Below, in pieces: positions 44,926 to 52,662 of a DNA stretch of 64,000 nt. Each line of letters opens with the position of its first letter. Positions within the stretch are counted from its first letter, which is position 1. The notes beneath the pieces are model-generated. The model was not told the origin of the DNA. It saw only the letters and a program-made list of their open reading frames with translations, and did not search any database. This stretch comes from Pelagibacterium halotolerans B2 (GTDB taxonomy: Bacteria > Pseudomonadota > Alphaproteobacteria > Rhizobiales > Devosiaceae), in contig NC_016078.1 of assembly GCF_000230555.1 (NCBI RefSeq), forward strand, positions 2,542,001 through 2,606,000, in the 5' to 3' direction. A program made the position numbers and the translations under genes.

Positions 44926-44971
44926 TGGTGGGTGTAACTGGGATTGAACCAGTGACCCCTGCCGTGTGAAC
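44926..44971 (-). tRNA. 3' fragment of tRNA-Val (CAC), probable att site remnant
   Basis: On the minus strand the sequence from the anticodon loop TTCACAC (anticodon CAC) runs through stem GGCAG, variable GGGTC, T-arm ACTGG-TTCAATC-CCAGT and acceptor TACACCC-ACCA. The 5' half (GGGTGTA, D-arm, CTGCC) is absent: the DNA upstream of the loop does not pair. A fragment with an intact 3' half broken at the anticodon loop is what tyrosine-recombinase integration leaves behind. Its orientation puts the integrated DNA on the right-hand side, where the metal-resistance genes begin. Confidence 0.6.
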
Positions 44972-45467
44972 GCATTGCTGAGTTGGCTGCGCGTCGCGCA
45001 ATATCGGGCTATCCGATTGTTTCCACCACTCTATTTGCCCTTCCTCATTCCCGCTCGTTACCGGTGAAGACCTTCTATTCGTACCGAAATTGGTTCTATT
45101 CGTACCATTCGTACCAACCTGATCAGGATGCCGCAGCGCGCTTCTCGTAGTAGACAAAGCGCTGCTCGATGCGGTCAAAGACCTTGCCGTCGACATAAAT
45201 GGCCGCGGCTCCTGCAATTTCAAAATGTTCGTGCAAAGGGCGCTTTGCATGCAGGCAAAATTGGGGCCGGAAACGGACTGTCGGGTTCTGGCCAAGGAGC
45301 GGCGAAAGCCGCCATTCCGCAGTCGACCCCATAGCGGACGTTTAGAGAGGCGTGACCGGCTCTCAAAAGCTGCCATTTTTTAGCCTATTCTCCTCCACAA
45401 GTGCCGTGCACCTCTCCCAGGAGGCGTCGTAACCAGGCTTTAACCACGCCTGATTTACCTATCGTTC
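44972..45467. other. Island-edge region without a clear gene
   Basis: About 500 bases between the tRNA-Val fragment and the His-rich protein gene. It holds three copies of ATTCGTACC (45077-45085, 45098-45106, 45107-45115), the first two extended to TTCTATTCGTACC. On the minus strand about 45123-45230 encodes a short C-terminal-like peptide (IYVDGKVFDRIEQRFVYYEKR) that may be a gene remnant. I recognise no integrase and no complete gene. Confidence 0.5.
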
Positions 45468-45809
45468 ATGATTTTCCGTCGCTTTGCCATTCTTGGACGT
45501 TGTGTGCTGCTTCTGGTCGCTGCCCTCAGCCTGCTGGTGGGATCCGTAAACGCCAGCAGCGCACATGCTTCCGGCGTAGGCGAAATGCTGGCCGAGCTCT
45601 CCGAGCATGGCCACGTTCATGGTGTCCTGGTATCGTCTCACGGGCACTATCATTCGTCAGATGTCGGTGAGCACTCCCACGAAGTTCCTGGCGTCCCGAT
45701 TTCTTTCCCGCTGATGACCGCAACGGTGGCGGGCATTGACTATCCTATGGCCCAGGAGCGGGCTGCTTCTCCGTTGAAGCCGGAATTCGAGCGACCGCCG
45801 AGACCCTGA
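45468..45809 (+). CDS. Small His-rich exported or membrane-anchored protein of the metal-resistance block
   Basis: Encodes 113 residues. A hydrophobic N-terminal segment (CVLLLVAALSLLVGSVNAS) acts as signal peptide or anchor. The rest is rich in His (EHGHVHGVLVSSHGHYHSSDVGEHSHE) and then Pro/Arg. I do not recognise a named family. Small His-rich periplasmic proteins are common in nickel, cobalt and zinc resistance operons, where they may bind metal. It is the first gene of the block and stands 60 bases before the HupE-type gene. Confidence 0.7.
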   Translation: MIFRRFAILGRCVLLLVAALSLLVGSVNASSAHASGVGEMLAELSEHGHVHGVLVSSHGHYHSSDVGEHSHEVPGVPISFPLMTATVAGIDYPMAQERAASPLKPEFERPPRP

Positions 45810-45869
45810 TCCATCAATGCGTTGTGCGGCCCATCGGGTCGGTCCTCAACTCTTTGGATGGATATTTCC

Positions 45870-46607
45870 ATGTTCATAAATTTACTTCCGGCCCGCGCTC
45901 CGACACGGAGCGGGCCACAAGCCCTATGGACGCGTATCGGATGGGCTGCAGCCATCTTGCTTACGCTGACCACCAGTGCAGCCGCGCATGGCGTTGCGAC
46001 AAGTGATGCCGGATATATCGGCGAAATCACCGGCATTAACCTTTTGCCCTTCGTCTATCTCGGGGCAAAGCACATGTTCACAGGCTACGATCACATCCTG
46101 TTCCTTTTGGGCGTGATCTTCTTTCTCTACAAAATGGAGCACATCGGCATCTATGTTTCGATCTTTGCGATCGGACATTCGACAACGATGCTTCTCGGTG
46201 TGTTTTTCAACTGGGCGATCAGTTCGTATTTCATCGACGCGATCATCGGGTTGTCGGTGGTCTACAAAGCGCTCGACAACATCGGGGCGTTCCAGCGCTG
46301 GTTCGGGTTTCAACCCAACACCAAGGCGGCGACCTTGGTCTTTGGCCTGTTCCATGGGCTTGGCCTCGCCACCAAGGTGCTCGAATACGACATCTCACCA
46401 GATGGGCTCTTACCCAACCTCATCGCCTTCAATGTCGGGGTCGAGATCGGCCAGCTTCTGGCGCTCGCAACGATCCTCATCGTCATGGGCTTTTGGCGGC
46501 GCACCCGCTCGTTCTGGAAGCATGCCTATACCGCCAATGTTGCCATGATTTGCGCCGGGTTCGTCCTGTTTGGCTATCAGGTCGTTGGCCTGTTCGTCGT
46601 TCCGTAA
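45870..46607 (+). CDS. HupE/UreJ-family metal permease
   Basis: Encodes 245 residues from ATG 45870 (start not fixed by a strong ribosome site; 45822 and 45858 are alternatives). Six to seven membrane helices are visible, with the family's HMFTGYDHILFLLGVI, FAIGHSTTMLLG and FGLFHGLGLATKVL motifs, whose His and Asp residues line a nickel/cobalt path. A cleavable leader ends at TTSAAAHG. HupE proteins facilitate nickel or cobalt movement across the inner membrane. The company of a CsoR-type sensor and two exporters suggests a role in metal resistance here. Confidence 0.88.
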   Translation: MFINLLPARAPTRSGPQALWTRIGWAAAILLTLTTSAAAHGVATSDAGYIGEITGINLLPFVYLGAKHMFTGYDHILFLLGVIFFLYKMEHIGIYVSIFAIGHSTTMLLGVFFNWAISSYFIDAIIGLSVVYKALDNIGAFQRWFGFQPNTKAATLVFGLFHGLGLATKVLEYDISPDGLLPNLIAFNVGVEIGQLLALATILIVMGFWRRTRSFWKHAYTANVAMICAGFVLFGYQVVGLFVVP

Positions 46608-46617
46608 GGAGAGAAAA

Positions 46618-47391
46618 ATGTACAATACCGACTTCCCCGAACGGGCCGACCTGCCGACCACGCAGCGCCTCGTTCGCTCCACAATCATCGCCGGTGTGGC
46701 CGCCATTGCAATCCTGATCGCCGTGGTTCTGCCAGCCGAATACGGTGTCGATCCAACGCGCATCGGTCGCGTACTCGGTCTTACCGAGATGGGCGAGATC
46801 AAGATGCAGTTGGCCGAAGAGGCTGCTGCCGAAGAGGCGTTGAGCGCTGCGGTTGCAGCGGGCCAGCCCGTTCCGCAAGCCGGAACACCCGGCGTCGATG
46901 TCTCCCAGCTCCAATCGCGGCTCGATGTTCTCGAACAGATCGTGATGGGCCTGCAAGCTGGTGCCATTACCTCCGGCGCACCCAAGCCTGGTTCCGAACA
47001 GGCGCCGGTGCAACAACAAGCCGCCGCCACAACCGAACCACAGGTTCTCGAACCCGAAGTCGCTTCAACGACCCCGCAGTGGCGAGACGAGATCGTGTTC
47101 ACCCTTACGCCTGGCGAGGGCACCGAATACAAGCTCGTCATGGAATCGGGGGCAATCGCGACCTATGAGTTCATCGTGGATGGTGGGGTGATCAATTTCG
47201 ACGCCCACGGCGATGGCGGTGGACAATCGGTCGCCTTCGAAGAAGGGCGTGGTGTTCCCGGCGACAGCGGCGAACTCCAGGCTCCCTTTGCTGGAAACCA
47301 TGGCTGGTTCTTCCGCAATCGAGGCTCCGAAGACGTGGTAGTAACCTTGCGCACTGGCGGCCAATACCAGGAACTTCGTAAGCTCATCTGA
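46618..47391 (+). CDS. Transmembrane anchor protein of nickel/cobalt resistance clusters
   Basis: Encodes 257 residues from ATG 46618 with a strong ribosome site (AAGGAGAGAAAA), 10 bases after the HupE-type gene. There is one membrane helix (about residues 22-42, STIIAGVAAIAILIAVVLPAEYG), a Glu/Ala-rich helix (QLAEEAAAEEALSAAVAAG), a low-complexity Pro/Gln linker, and a compact C-terminal domain (YKLVMESGAIATYEFIVDGGVINFDAHG, GNHGWFFRNRG). It is commonly found beside HupE-type permeases and annotated only as an anchor protein; its biochemical role is unknown. Confidence 0.8.
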   Translation: MYNTDFPERADLPTTQRLVRSTIIAGVAAIAILIAVVLPAEYGVDPTRIGRVLGLTEMGEIKMQLAEEAAAEEALSAAVAAGQPVPQAGTPGVDVSQLQSRLDVLEQIVMGLQAGAITSGAPKPGSEQAPVQQQAAATTEPQVLEPEVASTTPQWRDEIVFTLTPGEGTEYKLVMESGAIATYEFIVDGGVINFDAHGDGGGQSVAFEEGRGVPGDSGELQAPFAGNHGWFFRNRGSEDVVVTLRTGGQYQELRKLI

Positions 47392-47408
47392 TCAAGCAAC
47401 ACCTCTTG

Positions 47409-47432
47409 CCATATCCCCCTAGGGGGATATGG
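47409..47432. promoter_or_regulatory. Perfect 24-base palindrome, CsoR/RcnR-family operator
   Basis: ATATCCCCCTAGGGGGATAT plus CC and GG at the ends is a perfect palindrome, ending 7 bases before the CsoR-family start codon. C/G-tract palindromes flanked by AT are the hallmark of operators for this repressor family, so it is very likely autoregulatory and controls the MFS exporter downstream. Confidence 0.85.
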
Positions 47433-47439
47433 TACAGAG

Positions 47440-47718
47440 ATGAACACCCATCCTTCGCACCAGTCTCATCCCGCCATCGTCAAGCGCCTCAAGCGTGCTG
47501 GCGGTCATCTGCAGTCGGTCATCGAGATGATCGAGACAGAACGCGCCTGTCTCGACATCGCCCAGCAACTCCACGCCGTTGAAAGAGCAATCGCCCAGGC
47601 GAAGAAGGCGCTGATCCACGATCACCTCGATCACTGCCTCACCGATGCGACACAGAGCATCGATCCTGCGCGTCGCGTCGAGATCGACGAATTTCGCGCC
47701 ATCGCCAAATATCTGTGA
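47440..47718 (+). CDS. CsoR/RcnR/FrmR-family metal-sensing repressor
   Basis: Encodes 92 residues of the DUF156 four-helix fold: HPAIVKRLKRAGGHLQSVIEMIETERACLDIAQQL...HDHLDHCL. Metal-ligand positions are Cys37, His62 and Cys66, the C-H-C set of CsoR and of the nickel sensor InrS, with extra His residues at the N-terminus (H4, H7, H10) as in nickel-type members. Metal binding should release it from the adjacent palindrome. The surrounding HupE, MFS and NicO proteins point to nickel or cobalt as signal. It ends 10 bases before the MFS gene. Confidence 0.92.
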   Translation: MNTHPSHQSHPAIVKRLKRAGGHLQSVIEMIETERACLDIAQQLHAVERAIAQAKKALIHDHLDHCLTDATQSIDPARRVEIDEFRAIAKYL

Positions 47719-47728
47719 GACTTCGATC

Positions 47729-49048
47729 ATGCTTTCCATTCTGGCCAACCGCACCTACCGCCATCTTTTCTCGGCCCAGATCATCGCGCTGATCGGCACC
47801 GGGCTCGCCACCGTTGCTTTGGGACTGCTCGCATTCGAGTTGGCGGGTGAAAACGCCGGTGTCGTTCTCGGAACGGCCCTTGCCATCAAGATGATCGCCT
47901 ATGTGGGCGTGGCCCCGATTGCTGCTGCTTTCGCCGACCGCGTGCCGCGCCGGTCCATGCTGGTGGCCCTCGACCTGGTGCGTGGCGGGGTCGCGGTCTT
48001 TCTGCCCTTCGTAACCGAAATCTGGCAGGTCTACTTGCTGATCTTCCTGCTGCAATCGGCTTCGGCGGGGTTCACTCCGACCTTTCAGGCGACTATCCCG
48101 GACGTGCTGCCCGACGAGCGCGAATATACCCGGGCGCTCTCCCTTTCGCGCCTGGCTTACGATCTCGAAAGCGTGGTGAGCCCGCTCTTGGCAGCAGCTC
48201 TTTTGACCGTCATTTCATTCAACAGCCTCTTTGCCGGAACGGTCATCGGCTTTTTTGTTTCGGCGCTCCTGGTGCTCTCAGTGCAATTGCCGAGCCCCCA
48301 GCCATCTCAGCCGCGTGGCATTTATGATCGCACGACGCGGGGCATCCGCATTTACCTCAAGACGCCGCGCCTGCGGGGCCTGCTGGCCATCAATCTCGCT
48401 GCGGCAGCGGCAGGTGCAATGATCATCGTCAACACCGTGGTTCTCGTTCAAGGGCAATTCGGCCTGACCCAGCAAGATACCGCATTGGCCCTAACGGCGT
48501 TCGGCGGCGGATCGATGTTGGCCGCGCTTGCACTTCCGTCACTGCTTGACCGGATTTCCGAACGTCCTGTCATGCTGGGTGCGGCAGCTTTTGCATCCGG
48601 AGTGATGATTGTAGGGGCGATGGTGTCGAATTTTCCGATGCTGTTGATCCTCTGGGTTCTAGCCGGTGCTGCTTATTCTGCCGCCCTCACGCCATCGGGC
48701 CGTCTGTTGCGGCGGTCGGCTCACCCCGAAGATCGCCCGGCAGTCTTTGCCGCCCAGTTCGCACTGTCCCACGCGTGCTGGCTTTTGACCTACCCACTCG
48801 TGGGATGGCTTGGCGCCACCTTCGGGATGGGCCTGGCCTTCTTGGCCATGGCAGCAATAGGGACGGCCGGTGCGGGCGCGGCACTGCGCGTGTGGCCCAA
48901 ATCCGATCCCGATGTAGTCACCCATATTCATGACGATCTTGATGCCGACGATCCGCACATTGCCGATGCCGAGAAGACCCAGCGCGGGTTTCGTCACGCC
49001 CATGCCTATGTCATCGACGCCGACCACGCCGCTTGGCCGACCCGGTAA
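47729..49048 (+). CDS. MFS transporter with His/Asp-rich C-terminus, probable nickel exporter
   Basis: Encodes 439 residues from ATG 47729. Twelve membrane helices are visible, with the MFS loop motif FADRVPRRSMLVALD between helices 2 and 3. The cytosolic C-terminal tail (HIHDDLDADDPHIADAE, RHAHAYVIDADHAAW) is rich in His and Asp, as in NreB-type nickel exporters. It follows the CsoR-family repressor in the same operon and overlaps or abuts the NicO-family gene, so the set forms a metal-induced efflux module. Confidence 0.88.
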   Translation: MLSILANRTYRHLFSAQIIALIGTGLATVALGLLAFELAGENAGVVLGTALAIKMIAYVGVAPIAAAFADRVPRRSMLVALDLVRGGVAVFLPFVTEIWQVYLLIFLLQSASAGFTPTFQATIPDVLPDEREYTRALSLSRLAYDLESVVSPLLAAALLTVISFNSLFAGTVIGFFVSALLVLSVQLPSPQPSQPRGIYDRTTRGIRIYLKTPRLRGLLAINLAAAAAGAMIIVNTVVLVQGQFGLTQQDTALALTAFGGGSMLAALALPSLLDRISERPVMLGAAAFASGVMIVGAMVSNFPMLLILWVLAGAAYSAALTPSGRLLRRSAHPEDRPAVFAAQFALSHACWLLTYPLVGWLGATFGMGLAFLAMAAIGTAGAGAALRVWPKSDPDVVTHIHDDLDADDPHIADAEKTQRGFRHAHAYVIDADHAAWPTR

Positions 49049-49776
49049 CAAACGTGCTCGAACTTCTTGTCGATCTGCAAACCACGATCCATCACACCAT
49101 GGGGGATTACGTATCGACCTTCGCGCGAACGCAGGACTGGTCAGCTCTGCTGGCCGCGCTGCCCATCGGCATCCTTTTCGGCGCGGTCCATGCCCTGACA
49201 CCGGGACACAACAAGCTGATCCTGGCGACCTATACAGCCGGAAACCGCCTTGCGCTATTGCGTGCAGCGTTTGTCTCGATGGTGATGACCCTCACCCATA
49301 TCGGTTCCGCAGTTGTCCTGGCCCTGGTTGGCAGCACTTTGATCTCGCGCACCTTGGTTGGCGCTGGTCGCGCGCCTGCTATTGAGGCGGCAAGCCACAT
49401 CCTGCTGATCGCTATCGGGGCGTGGATGATATGGTCTGCCATCCGCGGCAATCGCCACGGCCACGGGAAACACCAGGGGCAAGGCATGGCCATTGGGCTT
49501 GCCGCGGGGCTCATTCCCTGCCCACTCACGCTGTTCGTCATGGTCTTTGCCCTCGCCAACAATGTTCCTGAAGCGGGCTTGGTATTCGCGGCGACGATGA
49601 TTGTAGGTGTCGGTGGCATTTTGACACTGACGGGAATCGTCGCATCCTGGGCTGGGCGCAGAGCGGCCTCATGGCTCGAACATCACGACAGCACGGTTTA
49701 TCGCGTAGGGATGGCCGCGCAGGCCATAACAGGCATGGTCATTGTCGGGCTGGCAATCGTTCAGTTGATCGGATGA
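49033..49776 (+). CDS. NicO/RcnA-family nickel/cobalt exporter
   Basis: Encodes up to 247 residues. The start is uncertain: TTG 49033 lies inside the MFS gene end, GTG 49054 just after it. There are six membrane helices with the family motif FGAVHALTPGHNKLILATY, a second conserved block SMVMTLTHIGSAVVLAL, a His-rich cytosolic loop (GNRHGHGKHQGQG) and LAAGLIPCPLTLFVMVFAL. These features define nickel/cobalt efflux permeases. It is the last gene of the nickel part; a 137-base gap with its own dyad separates it from chrB. Confidence 0.9.
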   Translation: MADPVTNVLELLVDLQTTIHHTMGDYVSTFARTQDWSALLAALPIGILFGAVHALTPGHNKLILATYTAGNRLALLRAAFVSMVMTLTHIGSAVVLALVGSTLISRTLVGAGRAPAIEAASHILLIAIGAWMIWSAIRGNRHGHGKHQGQGMAIGLAAGLIPCPLTLFVMVFALANNVPEAGLVFAATMIVGVGGILTLTGIVASWAGRRAASWLEHHDSTVYRVGMAAQAITGMVIVGLAIVQLIG

Positions 49777-49840
49777 GGGCTGGCAAAACAGTCGGCAATC
49801 TCGCAATTGACTTGCCGCCATTTTGCTTGCACGGTGCTTT

Positions 49841-49864
49841 CATGGGGATCGCGATCTCCCCATG
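49841..49864. promoter_or_regulatory. Inverted repeat upstream of chrB
   Basis: CATGGGGA-TCGCGATC-TCCCCATG: 8-base perfect arms around an 8-base centre, 49 bases before the chrB start. It is a good candidate operator for chromate-responsive control, or a leader hairpin. No other regulator gene lies beside it; ChrB itself is reported as a regulator in some operons. Confidence 0.55.
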
Positions 49865-49913
49865 AGGCGACAGCCAAAGCTCGCGTTCCGTCACTGTTAC
49901 ACAAGGAACGCTT

Positions 49914-50741
49914 ATGCCTGCGCCCGATTCCATTTCGGCTGACAAACTCGCCAAGCTTGTCGGCACTCCCAAATGTCCCGTGATCCTTGATCTTCGCACC
50001 AGCGACGACTTTGCTTTGGCACCTCAACTTGTGCCTACAGCAAGGCATATCTCTCTCGATGCCATCGAATCCGGCCCGCAATGGTTTGGCAGCCGGAACG
50101 TTGTGACACTATGTGCTCAGGGCCACGCCATAAGCCAGGGTGCGGCCGCGCTGCTGCGCACGCAAGGCTTGGCTGCCGAATACCTTGAAGGTGGGTTCGC
50201 GGCATGGAGCGAGGCCAAGCTGCCAACCTTCGATCCCGCCAAACTGCCCCCCTCGAACGCAAGAACGAACACCATTTGGGTGACCCGATCCCGACCCAAG
50301 ATCGACAGGATCGCCTGTCCCTGGCTGATCCGTCGCTTCATTGATGAGAACGCGCAATTTCTTTATGTGGCGCCATCCGAGGTCGAGCGCGTTGGCGAGC
50401 TGTTTGCGGCCGCCCCGTTTGATATCGAGAATGTCTTCTGGAGCCATCGTGATGAGTTGTGCACCTTCGACGTCATGCTCGCCGAATTCGGGCTCAACCT
50501 TCCTGCGCTCGATCGTTTGGCCCGCATCGTGCGCGGAGCCGATACCCACAGGCTCGATCTCGAACCCGAGGCCGCTGGACTGCTTGCCGCAGCCCTTGGA
50601 CTGTCACGCATGTATTCCGATGATCTCGCCCAGCTTGAAGCGGGTATGACGCTGTTTGATGCCTTTTTCAGATGGGCGCGCGATGCAACGGGGGAAACGC
50701 ATAACTGGCCAACCAACAAGGTGGAGACCTCCAATGGATGA
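49914..50741 (+). CDS. chrB: ChrB-type chromate resistance protein with N-terminal rhodanese domain
   Basis: Encodes 275 residues (AAGGAA upstream). Residues 1-105 are a rhodanese domain with Cys67 in VTLCAQGHAISQGAA as the probable active-site Cys. Residues 118-270 are the ChrB C-terminal domain (IWVTRSRPKIDRIACPWLIRRFID, VFWSHRDELCTFDVMLAEFGL, RIVRGADTHRLDLEPEA). In chromate operons ChrB regulates or assists ChrA; the rhodanese fusion suggests a sulfur- or redox-linked role. It overlaps chrA by 8 bases, so both are made together. Confidence 0.9.
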   Translation: MPAPDSISADKLAKLVGTPKCPVILDLRTSDDFALAPQLVPTARHISLDAIESGPQWFGSRNVVTLCAQGHAISQGAAALLRTQGLAAEYLEGGFAAWSEAKLPTFDPAKLPPSNARTNTIWVTRSRPKIDRIACPWLIRRFIDENAQFLYVAPSEVERVGELFAAAPFDIENVFWSHRDELCTFDVMLAEFGLNLPALDRLARIVRGADTHRLDLEPEAAGLLAAALGLSRMYSDDLAQLEAGMTLFDAFFRWARDATGETHNWPTNKVETSNG

Positions 50742-52128
50742 CCAGCTCGCACGCCAGGCGTCCAGGCCCGCACCCTTCCCCACATTGGGCGAAGCATTCA
50801 CTGTCTGGGCGCGGATAGGACTTCTGAGCTTTGGTGGTCCCGCCGGTCAGATCGCCCTGATGCACAGGGTCCTCGTTGAGGAAAAGAAATGGCTGGGCGA
50901 ACAGCGTTTCCTGCATGCGCTCAATTTCTGCATGCTGCTGCCTGGGCCGGAGGCGCAACAGCTTGCCGTCTATATCGGGTGGCTGATGCACAGGACGCTC
51001 GGCGGCTTTATAGCTGGCCTGCTGTTTGTCCTGCCCGGAATCCTGGCCATCATGGTGCTGAGCTGGGTCTATGCGCTCTATGGCAATGTCGGCTTTGTCG
51101 AAGCGCTGTTTGATGGCCTCAAGGCGGCAGTGTTGGCGATCGTCGTCCACGCCGTGGTGCGGATTGGCCGTCGCGCCCTCCGATCAAACGTCATGATCGC
51201 TGTCGCTGCGCTTTCCTTTATCGCCATATTTGCCTTCGCCATCCCGTTTCCCCTGATCATCGCTGCAGCCGGGCTCGCCGGATATTTGGGACACCGCGTC
51301 GGCGTCTCCGGGTTTGCAGGTGGAGCGGGCCATGGCAGTGCCGGTCGCACCACTATTGCCGACGCCGATACGGTACTGGGAGAATCAACGCCCGAGCACG
51401 CACGGGTCGATGCGACCTGGGCCATTCGCATATCCGCGATCCTGATTCTGCTCTGGCTGACGCCAACACTTGTTCTCGTTGCAGTCGCCGGATGGGACAA
51501 CGTTTTCACGGCCATCGCCTTGTTTTTCTCCCAGATGGCCGTCGTAACGTTTGGAGGCGCATATGCGGTGCTGGCCTACGTTGCCCAGGAGGCTGTCCAG
51601 AACTATGGTTGGCTGGCACCCGGTGAGATGCTCGACGGGCTCGGCATGGCCGAAACCACCCCTGGCCCCCTAATCATGGTCACCCAGTTCGTTGGCTTCA
51701 TGGGTGCCTTCCGTGATCCTGGCACCATGCACCCATTGCTGGCTGGCACACTCGGTGGTCTATTAACAACCTGGGTGACCTTCACGCCATGCTTTCTGTG
51801 GATTTTCCTTGGCGCCCCATTCGTCGAGCGCCTGCGTGAGAACCGGGCACTCGCGGCGGCCCTGTCAACGATCACGGCGGCGGTCGTTGGGGTCGTGCTC
51901 AATCTCGCAGTCTGGTTTGGTATGCATGTCATCTTTCGCGAGGTCAAAACCTTCACCGGATTTGGCTTCACCATCGACATTCCCGTATGGTCCACCATCG
52001 ATGTGATCGCCGCAGTTTTGGTTGGCGCCTCCCTGGTTGCCGCGTTCCGGTTTAAAGTCGGAGTAATCTCGCTCCTACTCGGGGCGGGAGGCGCCGGAAT
52101 GCTGGCTTATGCTGTGACCGGGGCTTGA
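50734..52128 (+). CDS. chrA: ChrA chromate efflux transporter
   Basis: Encodes 464 residues from ATG 50734, overlapping chrB. It is the long-chain CHR form with two homologous halves: the N-terminal half has FGGPAGQIALMHRVLVEEKKWL and LNFCMLLPGPEAQQLAVYIGW, the C-terminal half FGGAYAVLAYVAQEAVQ and MLDGLGMAETTPGPLIMVTQFVGFMG. About ten membrane helices are predicted. It exports chromate by proton motive force. No truncation is seen. Confidence 0.95.
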   Translation: MDDQLARQASRPAPFPTLGEAFTVWARIGLLSFGGPAGQIALMHRVLVEEKKWLGEQRFLHALNFCMLLPGPEAQQLAVYIGWLMHRTLGGFIAGLLFVLPGILAIMVLSWVYALYGNVGFVEALFDGLKAAVLAIVVHAVVRIGRRALRSNVMIAVAALSFIAIFAFAIPFPLIIAAAGLAGYLGHRVGVSGFAGGAGHGSAGRTTIADADTVLGESTPEHARVDATWAIRISAILILLWLTPTLVLVAVAGWDNVFTAIALFFSQMAVVTFGGAYAVLAYVAQEAVQNYGWLAPGEMLDGLGMAETTPGPLIMVTQFVGFMGAFRDPGTMHPLLAGTLGGLLTTWVTFTPCFLWIFLGAPFVERLRENRALAAALSTITAAVVGVVLNLAVWFGMHVIFREVKTFTGFGFTIDIPVWSTIDVIAAVLVGASLVAAFRFKVGVISLLLGAGGAGMLAYAVTGA

Positions 52129-52662
52129 CGCTTCAAACAAAACTCGAGTGCTTCCGTTCAATGCGAGTGTCTTCGCAATGCGGGCAATAACGACCGGCAG
52201 CTTTGAGCAGTGGGCACATTCGCATTGAACGGTTGAAAAGAAGGCAACCTTGCAGCCGGTGTGCGATCTTGCGAATGGCCGCTTCCCGGCTCCGCTGCCC
52301 AAAAGCGGTCAGGCAGGAAACCACCCCCCAACCGGTCATCCACGGGGGGGGATCCAGCAATCAGCACAACGGTGAAATTGGGGCCGAAACCTGACTATCA
52401 AGTTTCGGCGATGAATTGGAAAAAGCGGACGTTCGGCGTCCGACGCCTTTGTGGACGGTCGGGTCATAAAAAGCGAGGAACAAAAGCAGAAGTTCATTGC
52501 CAACCCACGTGCTCAGATTGCAACCTATCTCCCCTATGACTGGCCATTAACTTGGGCTGTATAATCCTGTCGTCCCCCGAGGAACCCACAGCGCCATCGC
52601 GAGGTACATGTTAAGAATGCCACCTCTGGGAAAAGGTCTTTCCGCTTAGCCTCAACATTACT
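52129..52662. other. Non-coding gap after chrA
   Basis: About 530 bases without a convincing gene. It contains a segment beginning TTGGGGCCGAAACCTGACT...AAAAGCGGACGTTC (about 52378-52434) that resembles pieces at 45262-45340 and 61180-61240, a dispersed extragenic motif. A poly-G run lies at 52344-52351. Short reading frames on the minus strand around 52140-52360 (one with CPHC) look like remnants; I cannot name them. Confidence 0.4.

Noticed and set aside
44926..45001. A complete tRNA-Val gene
   Set aside because: The 5' acceptor strand, D-arm and 5' anticodon stem do not pair with the good 3' half, so only a fragment is supported.
52133..52360. Small minus-strand frames after chrA, one with a CPHC motif
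   Set aside because: They have no ribosome site, several overlapping frames compete and there is no recognisable family. They were treated as non-coding or remnant sequence.
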